A DNA stretch of 43,100 bases, taken from positions 1-43,100 of the forward strand of contig JACAUC010000018.1 of assembly GCA_013390945.1 (NCBI GenBank), in the 5' to 3' direction. Under the pieces are notes generated by a model. That model made no database searches. It saw only the letters and a program-made list of their open reading frames with translations, and was not told where the DNA came from. The DNA comes from Candidatus Chloroheliaceae bacterium (lineage in GTDB: Bacteria > Chloroflexota > Chloroflexia > Chloroheliales > Chloroheliaceae). Shown here piece after piece: positions 33,505 to 41,847 of the stretch (the stretch's first letter is position 1; each line of letters begins with the position of its first letter). The position numbers were made by a program, and so were the translations under genes.

Positions 33505-35559
33505 ATGAAAAAAGGCGGATTTACCTTTGTCCTGCATAGCCACTTACCCTATTGCCGCAAGGCCGGGCGCTGGCCGCATGGCGAAGAATGGATTCATGAA
33601 GCAGCAGCAGAAACTTATATTCCGCTCTTGAACTCGTTTTATGATTTACGGGCCGAAGGTGTCAAATGGAAACTTACCCTCGGTATCACTCCTATCTTGG
33701 CCGAACAATTGGCCGATAGCCTAGTAATGAGCCATTTTGAAGAATATTTGCACGAAAAGATTGTCGGTGCCGAAAAAGATATTCAGCGTTTCTCCTCCTT
33801 GGGCATGACTCAAGCGCGGGCTGACGCACGGGTAGCGGCGGAAAAGGCCGCCTTGGAAGCCGAGGAACGGGCTAGAATCGAGGCTGCTGCCGAAACCTCC
33901 GCTCAGCAAGCTAGTGCAGGTGAAACCTCTTTGGTCAGTCCGGTGGAACCTAAAATAGGTAAAGCGGCTTTGGAACAAGCCCCCGACATTAAAGAGACCG
34001 CCACCCTAAAATTGGCCTCCAAAAAAGCTGGGCCTGACCCCGCCTCTTTGAATGTGCCGTCACAGGTAGCCGCACTTAAAGACGCAGAAGATGAATTAGT
34101 GAAGGCGGTGGAAGAAGCCGCACCGGAGAATGAACCACCCGCAGAACCAGATCCACGCTACTATCTGGCCCAATGGTATCTTGACTGGTATCGCAATATT
34201 TTGGATTGCTTTGTAGGACGGTACGGGCGCAATATTATTAACGCCTTCAAAATTCTTCAAGATGAGGGCTTTATTGAAATTATCACCTGTGCCGCCACCC
34301 ATGGCTACTTGCCCCTAGTTAGCCGCGACTCGACTATTTATGGTCAATTGGCGGTAGCAGTGGCTAGTTATGAGCGGCACTTTGGGCGCAAGCCCAAGGC
34401 TATCTGGTTGCCAGAGTGTGCTTATCGCCCGGCCTATTACGCTACAAATGAGCAGGGCCAACAGTACTATAAGCCCGGTATTGAAGAATTTTTGGCTCAA
34501 CAAGGCATTAAGCTCTTCTTTAGCGAAACGCATACGATTGAAGGTGGTGTGCCAGTGGGCAAAGCCGGGCTGGAAACTTTAATCGGACCCTATAGCTACG
34601 TTCAGCGCCGTTATGTCGTACCCGCCTCCGAGACTTTGCCAAAAACTAACAATACTACCTTTTCACCTTATTGGGTTAGTAACCCACAAGTAGCGGTAAT
34701 TGGGCGAAATAATCGTACCGGGATGCAAGTCTGGTCGGCTAATTGGGGTTACCCTGGCGAGAAGGATTATCGGGAATTTCATCGCAAAGATAGTGGCAGT
34801 GGCTTACAATATTGGCGCGTTACCGGGCCAAAGGTGGACTTGGGCTTCAAAGATTACTACCATCCCGCATGGGCTGCCCACCGCGTTCAAGAACATACCG
34901 AACATTTTGTGGGCTTGCTGGAAGAAGAGTTAGCCGAACATTATGAGAAGACTGGCAAGTTGGGTATCTTGGCCTGTAATTATGATACCGAGCTTTTTGG
35001 TCATTGGTGGTTCGAAGGGCCGGAGTGGATCAAACAAGTACTGAAAAAACTAAGCACCAGTGAAACGGTAGAACTAACTACCGCTAGTGAGTGGATCGAG
35101 CAACACCCGCCCGAAGTAGTCTTGGCAATCCCGGAGAGTAGTTGGGGGCAGCAGGGTACTCACTTTGTTTGGCTCAACCCGGATACCGAGTGGATGTGGC
35201 CCCTCATTCATGGAGCCGAACGTCGGATGGAAAATTTGGTAGCCCAATTTGGCAACGATGCTAGTGGCAACAACCTCTTTGTGTTGCAACAGGCCGCTCG
35301 TGAGTTGCTCCTGCTAGAGTCGAGCGATTGGCCCTTCCTTGTCACTACCGAGCAAGCCAAAGATTATTCGGTGGAACGTTTTACCCAACATCTGGATCGT
35401 TTCAACGAATTAGCCGATGAGCTTGAAGCGGTCGGCCCAAACGGTCAGATTGGAGAAGGCCCACTTTATATGGCCCACCGTTACTACGATATGGATAACC
35501 CGTTCCCGGATATTGATTATAAGGTTTTTGCTAACCGCGAACGCATCCTAATTAATTAG
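33505..35559 (+). CDS. GH57 glycoside hydrolase, probable 1,4-alpha-glucan branching enzyme, with a long insertion
   Basis: 684 residues; related GH57 branching enzymes are usually near 530. Motifs: HSHLPY (11-16), WLPECAYRP with the nucleophile Glu304, and CNYDTELFGHWWFEG with the acid/base Asp494. The C-terminal helical region (about 540-684) is typical of the branching-enzyme subgroup (Thermotoga AmyC, Thermus TTHA1902 type). Between the first barrel strands, residues about 101-216 are an Ala/Glu/Lys-rich, partly coiled-coil and partly disordered insert (AAEKAALEAEERARIEAA, then Pro/Lys-rich); the fold resumes at DPRYYLAQWYLDWYRN. It would act on glycogen or maltooligosaccharides in the cytoplasm. 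The ribosome site is weak. Alternative: a GH57 alpha-amylase. Confidence 0.88.
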   Translation: MKKGGFTFVLHSHLPYCRKAGRWPHGEEWIHEAAAETYIPLLNSFYDLRAEGVKWKLTLGITPILAEQLADSLVMSHFEEYLHEKIVGAEKDIQRFSSLGMTQARADARVAAEKAALEAEERARIEAAAETSAQQASAGETSLVSPVEPKIGKAALEQAPDIKETATLKLASKKAGPDPASLNVPSQVAALKDAEDELVKAVEEAAPENEPPAEPDPRYYLAQWYLDWYRNILDCFVGRYGRNIINAFKILQDEGFIEIITCAATHGYLPLVSRDSTIYGQLAVAVASYERHFGRKPKAIWLPECAYRPAYYATNEQGQQYYKPGIEEFLAQQGIKLFFSETHTIEGGVPVGKAGLETLIGPYSYVQRRYVVPASETLPKTNNTTFSPYWVSNPQVAVIGRNNRTGMQVWSANWGYPGEKDYREFHRKDSGSGLQYWRVTGPKVDLGFKDYYHPAWAAHRVQEHTEHFVGLLEEELAEHYEKTGKLGILACNYDTELFGHWWFEGPEWIKQVLKKLSTSETVELTTASEWIEQHPPEVVLAIPESSWGQQGTHFVWLNPDTEWMWPLIHGAERRMENLVAQFGNDASGNNLFVLQQAARELLLLESSDWPFLVTTEQAKDYSVERFTQHLDRFNELADELEAVGPNGQIGEGPLYMAHRYYDMDNPFPDIDYKVFANRERILIN

Positions 35560-35604
35560 TACCATCCTTCTATAATCGAATTGGTTGAGAATAAGGATGT
35601 AGAG

Positions 35605-36210
35605 ATGTCACAGCTTGTGCATAAGCGGCTATATAGCCCGGAAGAATATTTGGCACTGGAGGAAGTAGCCGAAACCAAAAGCGAATATTACGATGGTCAA
35701 CTATTTGCGATGGCAGGTGGTTCTTTTAACCATAATCTGATAGCTTCCAATGTTTTAGCCGCCTTTAATCGAGCGGTGGAAAATAAGCCTTGTTTTGCTT
35801 TTAGTAGTGATCTGCGCCTTCAAATCGAGGAACGCAAAAAATACACTTATGCCGATGTAATGGTAATCTGTGGTCAACCACAATTTACTCTTGGGCGCAA
35901 CGATACTATTACCAATCCATTAATACTGGTAGAAGTGCTTTCGCCCTCGACTATGAAATTTGATCAGGAGGGCAAGTTTCGGCTATACAGGGGTATCACC
36001 AGCCTGACAGATTACATCCTGATAGATCAATACAGTTTCTATATCCAGTACTACCACAAATTAGAGGCCGATAAATGGCTCTTGCAGACCATTCAAGAAC
36101 CTTCCAATTCTCTTGAAATAGCCACCCTTGAACTAAAGTTACCTTTGGAAACCATCTACCGTAAAGTAGTTTTTGAAGCACATCCTAAGCCTAGGGTTAG
36201 AAGAGTATAA
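35605..36210 (+). CDS. Uma2-family PD-(D/E)XK nuclease-like protein
   Basis: 201 residues from the ATG at 35605, preferred over a TTG 24 nt upstream because AAGGA lies at good spacing and TATAAT at about 35572 would make the TTG nearly leaderless. Family pattern throughout: YSPEEYLALEE, KSEYYDGQLFAMAGGS, NHNLIASNV, the Asp in YTYADVMVICG, and LVEVLSPSTMKFDQEGKF giving the Glu-x-x and Lys of a restriction-fold site. Uma2 proteins are abundant in Cyanobacteria and Chloroflexota; their function is unproven. The peptide deformylase gene starts 2 nt after the stop, so translation is probably coupled. Confidence 0.9.
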   Translation: MSQLVHKRLYSPEEYLALEEVAETKSEYYDGQLFAMAGGSFNHNLIASNVLAAFNRAVENKPCFAFSSDLRLQIEERKKYTYADVMVICGQPQFTLGRNDTITNPLILVEVLSPSTMKFDQEGKFRLYRGITSLTDYILIDQYSFYIQYYHKLEADKWLLQTIQEPSNSLEIATLELKLPLETIYRKVVFEAHPKPRVRRV

Positions 36211-36212
36211 AG

Positions 36213-36824
36213 ATGAGTCATCAAACCAAAGTAAAGACCGAAGCGGCGGAACCAGTTTTACAATATACCGATGCACGACTAAGGCAAGTCTCGGCAGTAG
36301 TACCAGAAACCGCATTTGAGGGCGAAAAATTACGCAGTTGGATCGAACGCTTGAACCAATCACGTAAAGTGTATGGTGGAATCGGTATTGCTGCACCTCA
36401 GATTGGTATATTGCAGCGTATCGTTGTAATTGATATTCCGGCCTACGAACGAGTCGGCTTTGGACAGGTAGAGGCAGTACCCCTGCATACGTTGGTTAAT
36501 CCTGAAATTATCTGGTATTCGGAGGATAAACTAAAAGTGGCGGAGGGTTGCCTTTCGGTGAGGGGCTACGAAGGGTTTGTGGTGCGTCCTCGTCGGATTA
36601 GGGTGGTAGCCTTTAGCCCCGAAGGAAAGCGTTTGGAAATTGAGGCCGATAGTCTTTATGCCCGTTGCCTTCAACATGAAATAGATCATCTTGACGGGAT
36701 GCTCTATCCCGACCGCGTGACCCTCTTGCGCGAGATTCGCAAAATTCAGCCTGTCTCGGTGGATGACCCTATTCTATCCCACAACCACTATATCGCCCGA
36801 CCTGATGTAACTCTGGTCTTATAA
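36213..36824 (+). CDS. def: Peptide deformylase
   Basis: 203 residues. All three metal-site motifs are present: GIGIAAPQIG (motif 1), EGCLSV with the Cys ligand (motif 2), and QHEIDHLDG with the two His ligands and catalytic Glu (motif 3). It removes the N-formyl group from nascent proteins. An N-terminal extension (about 1-15) is polar and slightly long, and an insert VGFGQVEAVP sits between the first two motifs. It begins 2 nt after the Uma2 gene, and a bidirectional terminator closes the pair at 36828-36880. Confidence 0.96.
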   Translation: MSHQTKVKTEAAEPVLQYTDARLRQVSAVVPETAFEGEKLRSWIERLNQSRKVYGGIGIAAPQIGILQRIVVIDIPAYERVGFGQVEAVPLHTLVNPEIIWYSEDKLKVAEGCLSVRGYEGFVVRPRRIRVVAFSPEGKRLEIEADSLYARCLQHEIDHLDGMLYPDRVTLLREIRKIQPVSVDDPILSHNHYIARPDVTLVL

Positions 36825-36827
36825 TAT

Positions 36828-36880
36828 CAACAGAGGAGCCGTTTCCTACAATCATTCTGTGGGAAACGGCTCCTTTGTTG
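36828..36880. terminator. Bidirectional terminator between def and the beta-propeller lipoprotein gene
   Basis: CAACAGAGGAGCCGTTTCC pairs with GGAAACGGCTCCTTTGTTG (one bulge) around an 15-nt loop: about 17 pairs with a GC-rich core between two converging genes. Confidence 0.85.
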
Positions 36881-36885
36881 AGCAA

Positions 36886-38322
36886 TTAATTTGACCAGTC
36901 TACTCCAGTAATGGTTCCTTTTACTAATTCGGTAGTATCGGTGGAACCAACTTTGCCGATAACCAGAGTAGCGTTGGCAGAAGTAGCGGAACCATTGGTA
37001 GAGGTGCTGGCGTAGGCTATCTGTGAGCCATCCGGCGACCACGCAGGAAAGAGGGCTTCGCCTTTACCAATTGCACCAAAATTTTGTAGGGCTGGTTTAT
37101 CTCCGCCGGGTGTTTTGGTAACATCCACTAGCGAGACCACGCGCACTCCGCTAGGTGGGAAACTTTCGTACATCAACAACGAGCCACCTTTAGGCTGGGC
37201 AAACGCTCGACCAAAGCCACCTTCTGGCTGACCACTCCACATTTTTAGATCGCCACCTGTGCTGCTATTGATGGTTAGCACTAGTCCGGTTGCGCCGATG
37301 GTGGTAAAGCCGAGGGTCTTGCCTCCCTCCAAAAAGACCGGATATTGGAGTATATACGCCGCCCCACCGAAGGGATAGTTAAACTTGCTCAGATCATTGG
37401 GTACTTTGGCGGCGGTAAGCGGTTCCCACTCGTTTTGACCTTTGGCATTAATCAGATGTAGCGCATTACCCTGCGGTATGCTCAAGCCCTGCTTAATAAT
37501 ACCATCGGTGACGAAAGCTAAGCGAAGATTATCGGGCGACCAAGCAGGTTGTTGTCCATCGGCAAGTTTACGGGGGTTCTGACCGTTGGCATCCACTAAC
37601 CAGACCTCGTGCCTACCCCGCAGGGGTTCGGTAGTAGTGGTAGGAAAGAGGCGGGTAAAAGCTAGGGTAGTGCCATCGGGCGACCAGACTGGTTCGGTAT
37701 CACTGGCATTGTCCGGTTGCGCGGTCAGCAAACGTTTGGTTTCGCCGCTTTCCGGGTTTACGGTATAGAGTTCAGCCCGGCTAGTACCGGCTACTTTTGT
37801 TTTGGACTGTAGTGCCACAATAATTTGACTATCATCGGGCGACCAAGTCGGATCACCCTGAATGGTCTGTTGTCCGCCCTGTACCAATAACTTTTTAACT
37901 TTGGTTGCCACTTCAATCACGTAGAGGCTCCCTCCATCCACATAGGCCAGCCGCACCGAGTTATTAACCTTAGTAGTCGAAGAAGCCGTTTTAGGTTTAA
38001 TCGTCTCAACTACAGGCGGCGCGGTAGTCGCCGCAGAGGTAGTAGACTGACTGGCGGTGGTGGTGGTTGCCGCTGCGGTAGTAGACTGACTGGCGGTGGT
38101 GGTGGTTGCCGCTGCCGCAGTGGTAGGTAGTGGTGTGGTAGTTGGAAGAGTTACCACATTTGGGGTGGTGGTTTGGATGGGCGCAGTAGTAACCGCTGCC
38201 ACATTGCTAGTGGCGGTAGCTACCCCGTTCGAAGGGGAGGTTGGTGCAGCCTCCCCACAAGCTACCAAACCCAAACTTAAAAGTAATAGCACTAACAATA
38301 CATAATAAAATTTAATTTTCAT
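36886..38322 (-). CDS. TolB/WD40-like beta-propeller lipoprotein
   Basis: 478 residues. The signal peptide ends with lipobox LVAC and lipidated Cys22. A Thr/Ala/Ser-rich linker (about 23-118) contains two exact-register copies of a 13-residue unit (TTAAATTTTASQS); the DNA repeats with a 39-bp period (38042-38115). The rest is a beta propeller of TolB-type blades: PTWSPDDSQIIVAL, PVWSPDGTTLAFTR, PAWSPDNLRLAFV, and PAWSPDGSQIAYAS. The protein should sit on the outer face of the cytoplasmic membrane and act as a binding scaffold; the partner is unknown. GAGGAGAGG precedes the ATG. The mucin-like linker may be glycosylated (inference). Confidence 0.88.
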   Translation of the reverse strand: MKIKFYYVLLVLLLLSLGLVACGEAAPTSPSNGVATATSNVAAVTTAPIQTTTPNVVTLPTTTPLPTTAAAATTTTASQSTTAAATTTTASQSTTSAATTAPPVVETIKPKTASSTTKVNNSVRLAYVDGGSLYVIEVATKVKKLLVQGGQQTIQGDPTWSPDDSQIIVALQSKTKVAGTSRAELYTVNPESGETKRLLTAQPDNASDTEPVWSPDGTTLAFTRLFPTTTTEPLRGRHEVWLVDANGQNPRKLADGQQPAWSPDNLRLAFVTDGIIKQGLSIPQGNALHLINAKGQNEWEPLTAAKVPNDLSKFNYPFGGAAYILQYPVFLEGGKTLGFTTIGATGLVLTINSSTGGDLKMWSGQPEGGFGRAFAQPKGGSLLMYESFPPSGVRVVSLVDVTKTPGGDKPALQNFGAIGKGEALFPAWSPDGSQIAYASTSTNGSATSANATLVIGKVGSTDTTELVKGTITGVDWSN

Positions 38323-38551
38323 TGCCTCTCCTCAAGCCCTAGTTAGTGACAAGCTTAATAGACTCTTGACTGGTCTTAATTAAGCCAGACTTCAACGCCA
38401 TTATACCCTATCTTTTCATAATCCTTTCATAGAAGAGAGCATAAATGGCAAGGATGTTACAAGCGTTGATCATCCATACTAGTAACGTTTAGGCGGCTAA
38501 ATGGTTCCAACTAAAAAACAGCTAAAAAAATCCCAAGTGGTTAGATAAAAT

Positions 38552-38577
38552 TAAGCCGAGCATTTATGCCCGGCTTA
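38552..38577 (-). terminator. Intrinsic terminator for the YczE-like gene
   Basis: On the minus strand TAAGCCGGGCAT pairs with ATGCTCGGCTTA (one mismatch), followed by ATTTTAT. It lies 148 bp beyond the stop codon because miniature element E is inserted between. The rest of the gap 38323-38551 holds only the promoter region of the lipoprotein gene. Confidence 0.65.
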
Positions 38578-38608
38578 CCGAAATATAGGGCGAAATCAAA
38601 GGTTAGCC

Positions 38609-38722
38609 GTATCATCTAAATAATTTGGGGTAGGGGTGTATTGCATATGCCCAATCTGAGGCCAGCCTACGGCGGGTTTATGTAAACTGGTTTCAATAAA
38701 CCCCTACCAATTGAGAAGATAC
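38609..38722. mobile_element. Miniature inverted-repeat element, copy E (114 bp)
   Basis: Ends GTATCATCTAAATAATTTGG and, inverted, CCAATTGAGAAGATAC. A perfect 8-bp direct repeat GGTTAGCC flanks it (38601-38608, 38723-38730); the right copy contains the TAA stop (38725-38727, minus strand) of the YczE-like gene. Internal hairpin sequences include GTGTATTGCATATGCCC and GGTTTATGTAAACTGG. It separates the gene from its terminator. Confidence 0.9.
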
Positions 38723-38724
38723 GG

Positions 38725-39396
38725 TTAGCCTGCATCGGCGGCGGCAGCGATTGGTGCAATAATTTTAGGGGAATAGTGTACTTTTACCCGGCAAATTTTG
38801 AAGCCTAGCTCTACCGCCGGGCCAATCGCAAAAGCAATGATAATGGTGGCAATGCCGACCGTACCACCCATCAACCAACCCACTATACAAATGGTCACTT
38901 CCATAATGGCTCGGCAAAGTGCTACTCGCCAGCCAGTACGTTTCACCAGAGCCAGCATAAAGCTATCGCGGGGTCCAGCACCAAAGTCGGCTTTGATATA
39001 GAGGCCCGACCCTAGGCCCATAAATAAGATACTAATAACAATCCAAGTTAGCTGCGCCAACAAGCCGCCGATAGGTGCTGCCGCCGGAATCAGTTGAGCA
39101 TTGCCGATAACATCCACCCAAAGCCCGATAAAAAACATATTAGCCACCGTACCAAAACCGGGCCGGATACCCATAAACAGGGAAAGTAAAATTATTACCA
39201 AACCTGTCACCTGCCCGGCCTGTCCAAAACTGAGCGGCGTATAGAGACTCAAGCCCTTATGAAAAACGTCCCACGACCCTAGCCCCAATTCAGCCTTGAC
39301 CGTAAGGGAAATAGCAATCCCATAACAAACGAACCCCGACATTAGCAGCACCAACCTCCGCCCCAAATCCAAACCCTGACTCAAATTCAGTTTCAA
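38725..39396 (-). CDS. YczE/YitT-type integral membrane protein
   Basis: 223 residues with about five to six membrane helices. The family's internal duplication is clear: LGLGSWDVFHKGLS in the first half and FGAGPRDSFMLALV in the second. Family knowledge: YczE/YyaS/BitR-type proteins, including a Bacillus member next to surfactin and 4'-phosphopantetheinyl transferase genes, have no settled function. The start is a TTG at 39396 with GAGAAG close by; the next Met (codon 20) would remove half of the first helix, so the TTG is preferred. The stop codon lies inside the target duplication of miniature element E. Confidence 0.85.
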   Translation of the reverse strand: MKLNLSQGLDLGRRLVLLMSGFVCYGIAISLTVKAELGLGSWDVFHKGLSLYTPLSFGQAGQVTGLVIILLSLFMGIRPGFGTVANMFFIGLWVDVIGNAQLIPAAAPIGGLLAQLTWIVISILFMGLGSGLYIKADFGAGPRDSFMLALVKRTGWRVALCRAIMEVTICIVGWLMGGTVGIATIIIAFAIGPAVELGFKICRVKVHYSPKIIAPIAAAADAG

Positions 39397-39588
39397 CTTC
39401 TCGCTTCTTTCTATTTTTCCCCGGATAGCTTCCTATTCGGGCCAAATTATGTAATGGTAAAGCTTACAGCAACCTACCGACTTATCTTAGCAGTTGGGCC
39501 AAAAAAGTGTAACCGCCAAATTGCCTAATGATAGCTTTCTAACACTTAGAGGAGGTGAGTAGGTTTGAAACTGATAACTAGCAACCAA

Positions 39589-39930
39589 CTACTTCTTAAC
39601 TATTGGCATACCAGCGTAACGCCAGCTATTCATGCCGCCTTCTAAATTATAAATTGCTTGGTAGCCTGCGATTGCCGCTACTTCGGAGGCCGCGATACTA
39701 CGTTGTCCCATTTCGCAGACAAAAAGAATTGGCTCCTCTCTGGCAATCGCCTGCTCCTCTAGCCCTGCCGCAAAAGCAGATAAGCCATTGATCGGAATCA
39801 GAGTGGCCCCTTTGATATGCCCACCCTTGTATTCATAATCTTGGCGCACATCAATTACCTTGAGTTTGCCTTCTTCGATCAGCTTTTGAGCCTCTTCCAC
39901 CCCAATATTCTTAAAAGGTAGCTTAGCCAT
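39589..39930 (-). CDS. Single-domain rhodanese
   Basis: 113 residues, one rhodanese domain. The active-site loop is CEMGQRS with the catalytic Cys; DVRQDYEYKGGHIKGATLIP is the conserved N-terminal motif, and the end GGMNSWRYAGMPI is typical. It is a cytoplasmic, PspE/GlpE-like sulfurtransferase or sulfur carrier that transfers persulfide sulfur; the acceptor is unknown. GAGAGGAG precedes the ATG. It is a single gene between the YczE-like gene and murJ, all on the minus strand but with gaps over 150 bp. Confidence 0.94.
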   Translation of the reverse strand: MAKLPFKNIGVEEAQKLIEEGKLKVIDVRQDYEYKGGHIKGATLIPINGLSAFAAGLEEQAIAREEPILFVCEMGQRSIAASEVAAIAGYQAIYNLEGGMNSWRYAGMPIVKK

Positions 39931-40087
39931 AGCGTTCTCCTCTCTCTTCTCTCTATTTTTACCTATTTTCTATAGCGAAAAGGTAGCCGTTCGGCTACCT
40001 TTGATGTCACGCTTACTACTATCGGTGGTAATTATAACATATAAGACAAAAAGCCTTCTACTCTCAATACCCTCCCCAAATAAGAGC

Positions 40088-41821
40088 TTAACGGCGGAAG
40101 CGGCGAAAGGCACTTCTTAGTTCCTCTACACCTAGGAGCAGCGAGGTTCCAGCATAAGTTACCGCTCCTAGCCCAATTAGGCCCAAGGTCAGAAGGATTA
40201 CACCCACTTTATCGGTTTCGTCCAACACCGGGCTAAGAAAGTGGAGACCGATCCAAAGTACCGCCGCCATAATATCGGCGGCTAGGGTAATTTTCAGGAG
40301 CGGCGCAAGCAACCGCTCCTGTGTGCCGCTGAGCGTACCCATTTTGCGGTAGAGTAACCAAAGTAGCGCAAACATCTCAAAGTTGGTGGCTAGGGCTAAG
40401 CTGAGTGCTAAGCCACCCGTTGCCAAAGTTTGCTCCCGGCCCAACACGGCACTCAAGAAAATGTTTAAGCCTACCGTAATCACCGCAATTATTACCGGAC
40501 TACGGGTATCTTGCAGAGCGTAAAAAGCGCGGGTCACGATTTCAACTACACCATAGGCCACCAAACCAAAGGTGAAAAAAGCCAGCGTTTGACTGACTAG
40601 TTCGGTGCTACTGTTGTCAAACTGACCCAACTGGTAAATCATCATCACTACCGGACGAGCCAAGAGAGCCATACCGAGGGTTGAGGGCAACGCAAAAAAG
40701 ATAATCTGGCGGAGCGAACGGGCGAAAGTGGCCTGTAGACCATCCAAATTCCCGGCCCCATAGAGCCGGGCCATCGCTGGGAAAGTCACAGTTGCCACGC
40801 TTAGGGCAAAGATGCCATGTGGTAGCATAAAAAGTTGGAAGGCGTAATTAAAACCTGAAACGCTACTCACACTGATAAGCGATGCCAAATTGGTGGTAAT
40901 GAGTATATTGAACTGGAAAACGCCCTGACCGATCAGGCGTGGCCCCAACACGCGAAATACTTCGCTCAAGCCGGGAACTCGCCAATCTAGCGTAAATTGG
41001 TAACGTAGACCTAGCCTTACCAGTGCCGGAATTTGCACTAATAGGTAAACCCCAGCCCCGATAATGACCCCAACCGCCATTCCATAAACGCCCCAACCGC
41101 CAGACAGGAAGATTATTCCCAAGATAATACAGGTGTTGTAGAAGAGGGGAGCCAAAGCAGGCCAGAGAAAATGATTTGTCCCATTGAGCAAGGCCATCGC
41201 AATACCGCCTAAACCTAGCAAAATCGGCTGCAATAGCAGTAAGCGCGTTAGGTTAATGGTCTTATTCAGCAAGTCGGGCTGATCTTTAAAACCGGGCGCG
41301 AGAATAGTGGTGACCAGTTGGGGCGTGATAAAGAAGACCAACAGGCTAACCACTAGAATTGCTGCCAACGCACTATTAATTACCGCATTTGCCAATCTCC
41401 ACGCTTTTTCCTCTTCACCCTGCCCCAAAAAGCGGCTGAAGACCGGGATCAGGGCCGAACCAAGTGCCCCACCGATAATTAGCAAATAGAGTAAATCGGG
41501 GATACGAAAAGCGGCGACATAAGCATTGTAATCGCCCTGTGTACCAAAAGCTGCCGCCACAATTACATCCCGCAACAAGCCCAACCCCCGACTGCCGACG
41601 GTCGCCATCATCACAATCAAGGTGTTGCTGAGTAAGGGGCGACGCAAAATAGGCGATGGCGCAAGTAGGGCCGCTTTGGGATCGGGTCTAAAACTTCTAG
41701 GCTCCGTAGTGCTAGAAAGTTTCGGCTGGCCGTTCGGTGGACCGTTCGGCTGGCCGTTCGGTGGACCGTTCGGCTGGCCGTTCGGCCTTTTCGGTTGTGG
41801 GCGATTTTTCTCTATACTCAT
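40088..41821 (-). CDS. murJ: Lipid II flippase MurJ
   Basis: 577 residues, MOP-superfamily exporter with about 14 membrane helices. Family motifs include MATVGSRGLGLLRDVIVAAAFG, ALGSALIPVFSRFL and LALATNFEMFALLWLL. It flips lipid II across the cytoplasmic membrane for peptidoglycan synthesis. The cytoplasmic N-terminus before helix 1 is extended (about 60 residues) and contains an 8-residue repeat NGPPNGQP (about 13-33), written in DNA as a 24-bp tandem repeat (41724-41790). Start: ATG with a poor ribosome site, 26 nt after the kinase stop, so translation may be coupled to the upstream gene. The same fold is used by polysaccharide flippases; MurJ is the better match. Confidence 0.9.
   Translation of the reverse strand: MSIEKNRPQPKRPNGQPNGPPNGQPNGPPNGQPKLSSTTEPRSFRPDPKAALLAPSPILRRPLLSNTLIVMMATVGSRGLGLLRDVIVAAAFGTQGDYNAYVAAFRIPDLLYLLIIGGALGSALIPVFSRFLGQGEEEKAWRLANAVINSALAAILVVSLLVFFITPQLVTTILAPGFKDQPDLLNKTINLTRLLLLQPILLGLGGIAMALLNGTNHFLWPALAPLFYNTCIILGIIFLSGGWGVYGMAVGVIIGAGVYLLVQIPALVRLGLRYQFTLDWRVPGLSEVFRVLGPRLIGQGVFQFNILITTNLASLISVSSVSGFNYAFQLFMLPHGIFALSVATVTFPAMARLYGAGNLDGLQATFARSLRQIIFFALPSTLGMALLARPVVMMIYQLGQFDNSSTELVSQTLAFFTFGLVAYGVVEIVTRAFYALQDTRSPVIIAVITVGLNIFLSAVLGREQTLATGGLALSLALATNFEMFALLWLLYRKMGTLSGTQERLLAPLLKITLAADIMAAVLWIGLHFLSPVLDETDKVGVILLTLGLIGLGAVTYAGTSLLLGVEELRSAFRRFRR
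41724..41790. repeat. 24-bp tandem repeat inside murJ
   Basis: GGCTGGCCGTTC recurs at 41724, 41748 and 41772, an exact 24-bp period, in the coding frame of the MurJ N-terminal tail. Such repeats are prone to gain or lose units without a frameshift. Confidence 0.85.
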
Positions 41822-41847
41822 TTAGTGATTTTATCACAAATTTAACT

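Noticed and set aside
35581..35604. TTG start for the Uma2 protein
   Set aside because: The TATAAT at about 35572 would place transcription start almost on the TTG; the ATG at 35605 has AAGGA upstream and fits the family start.
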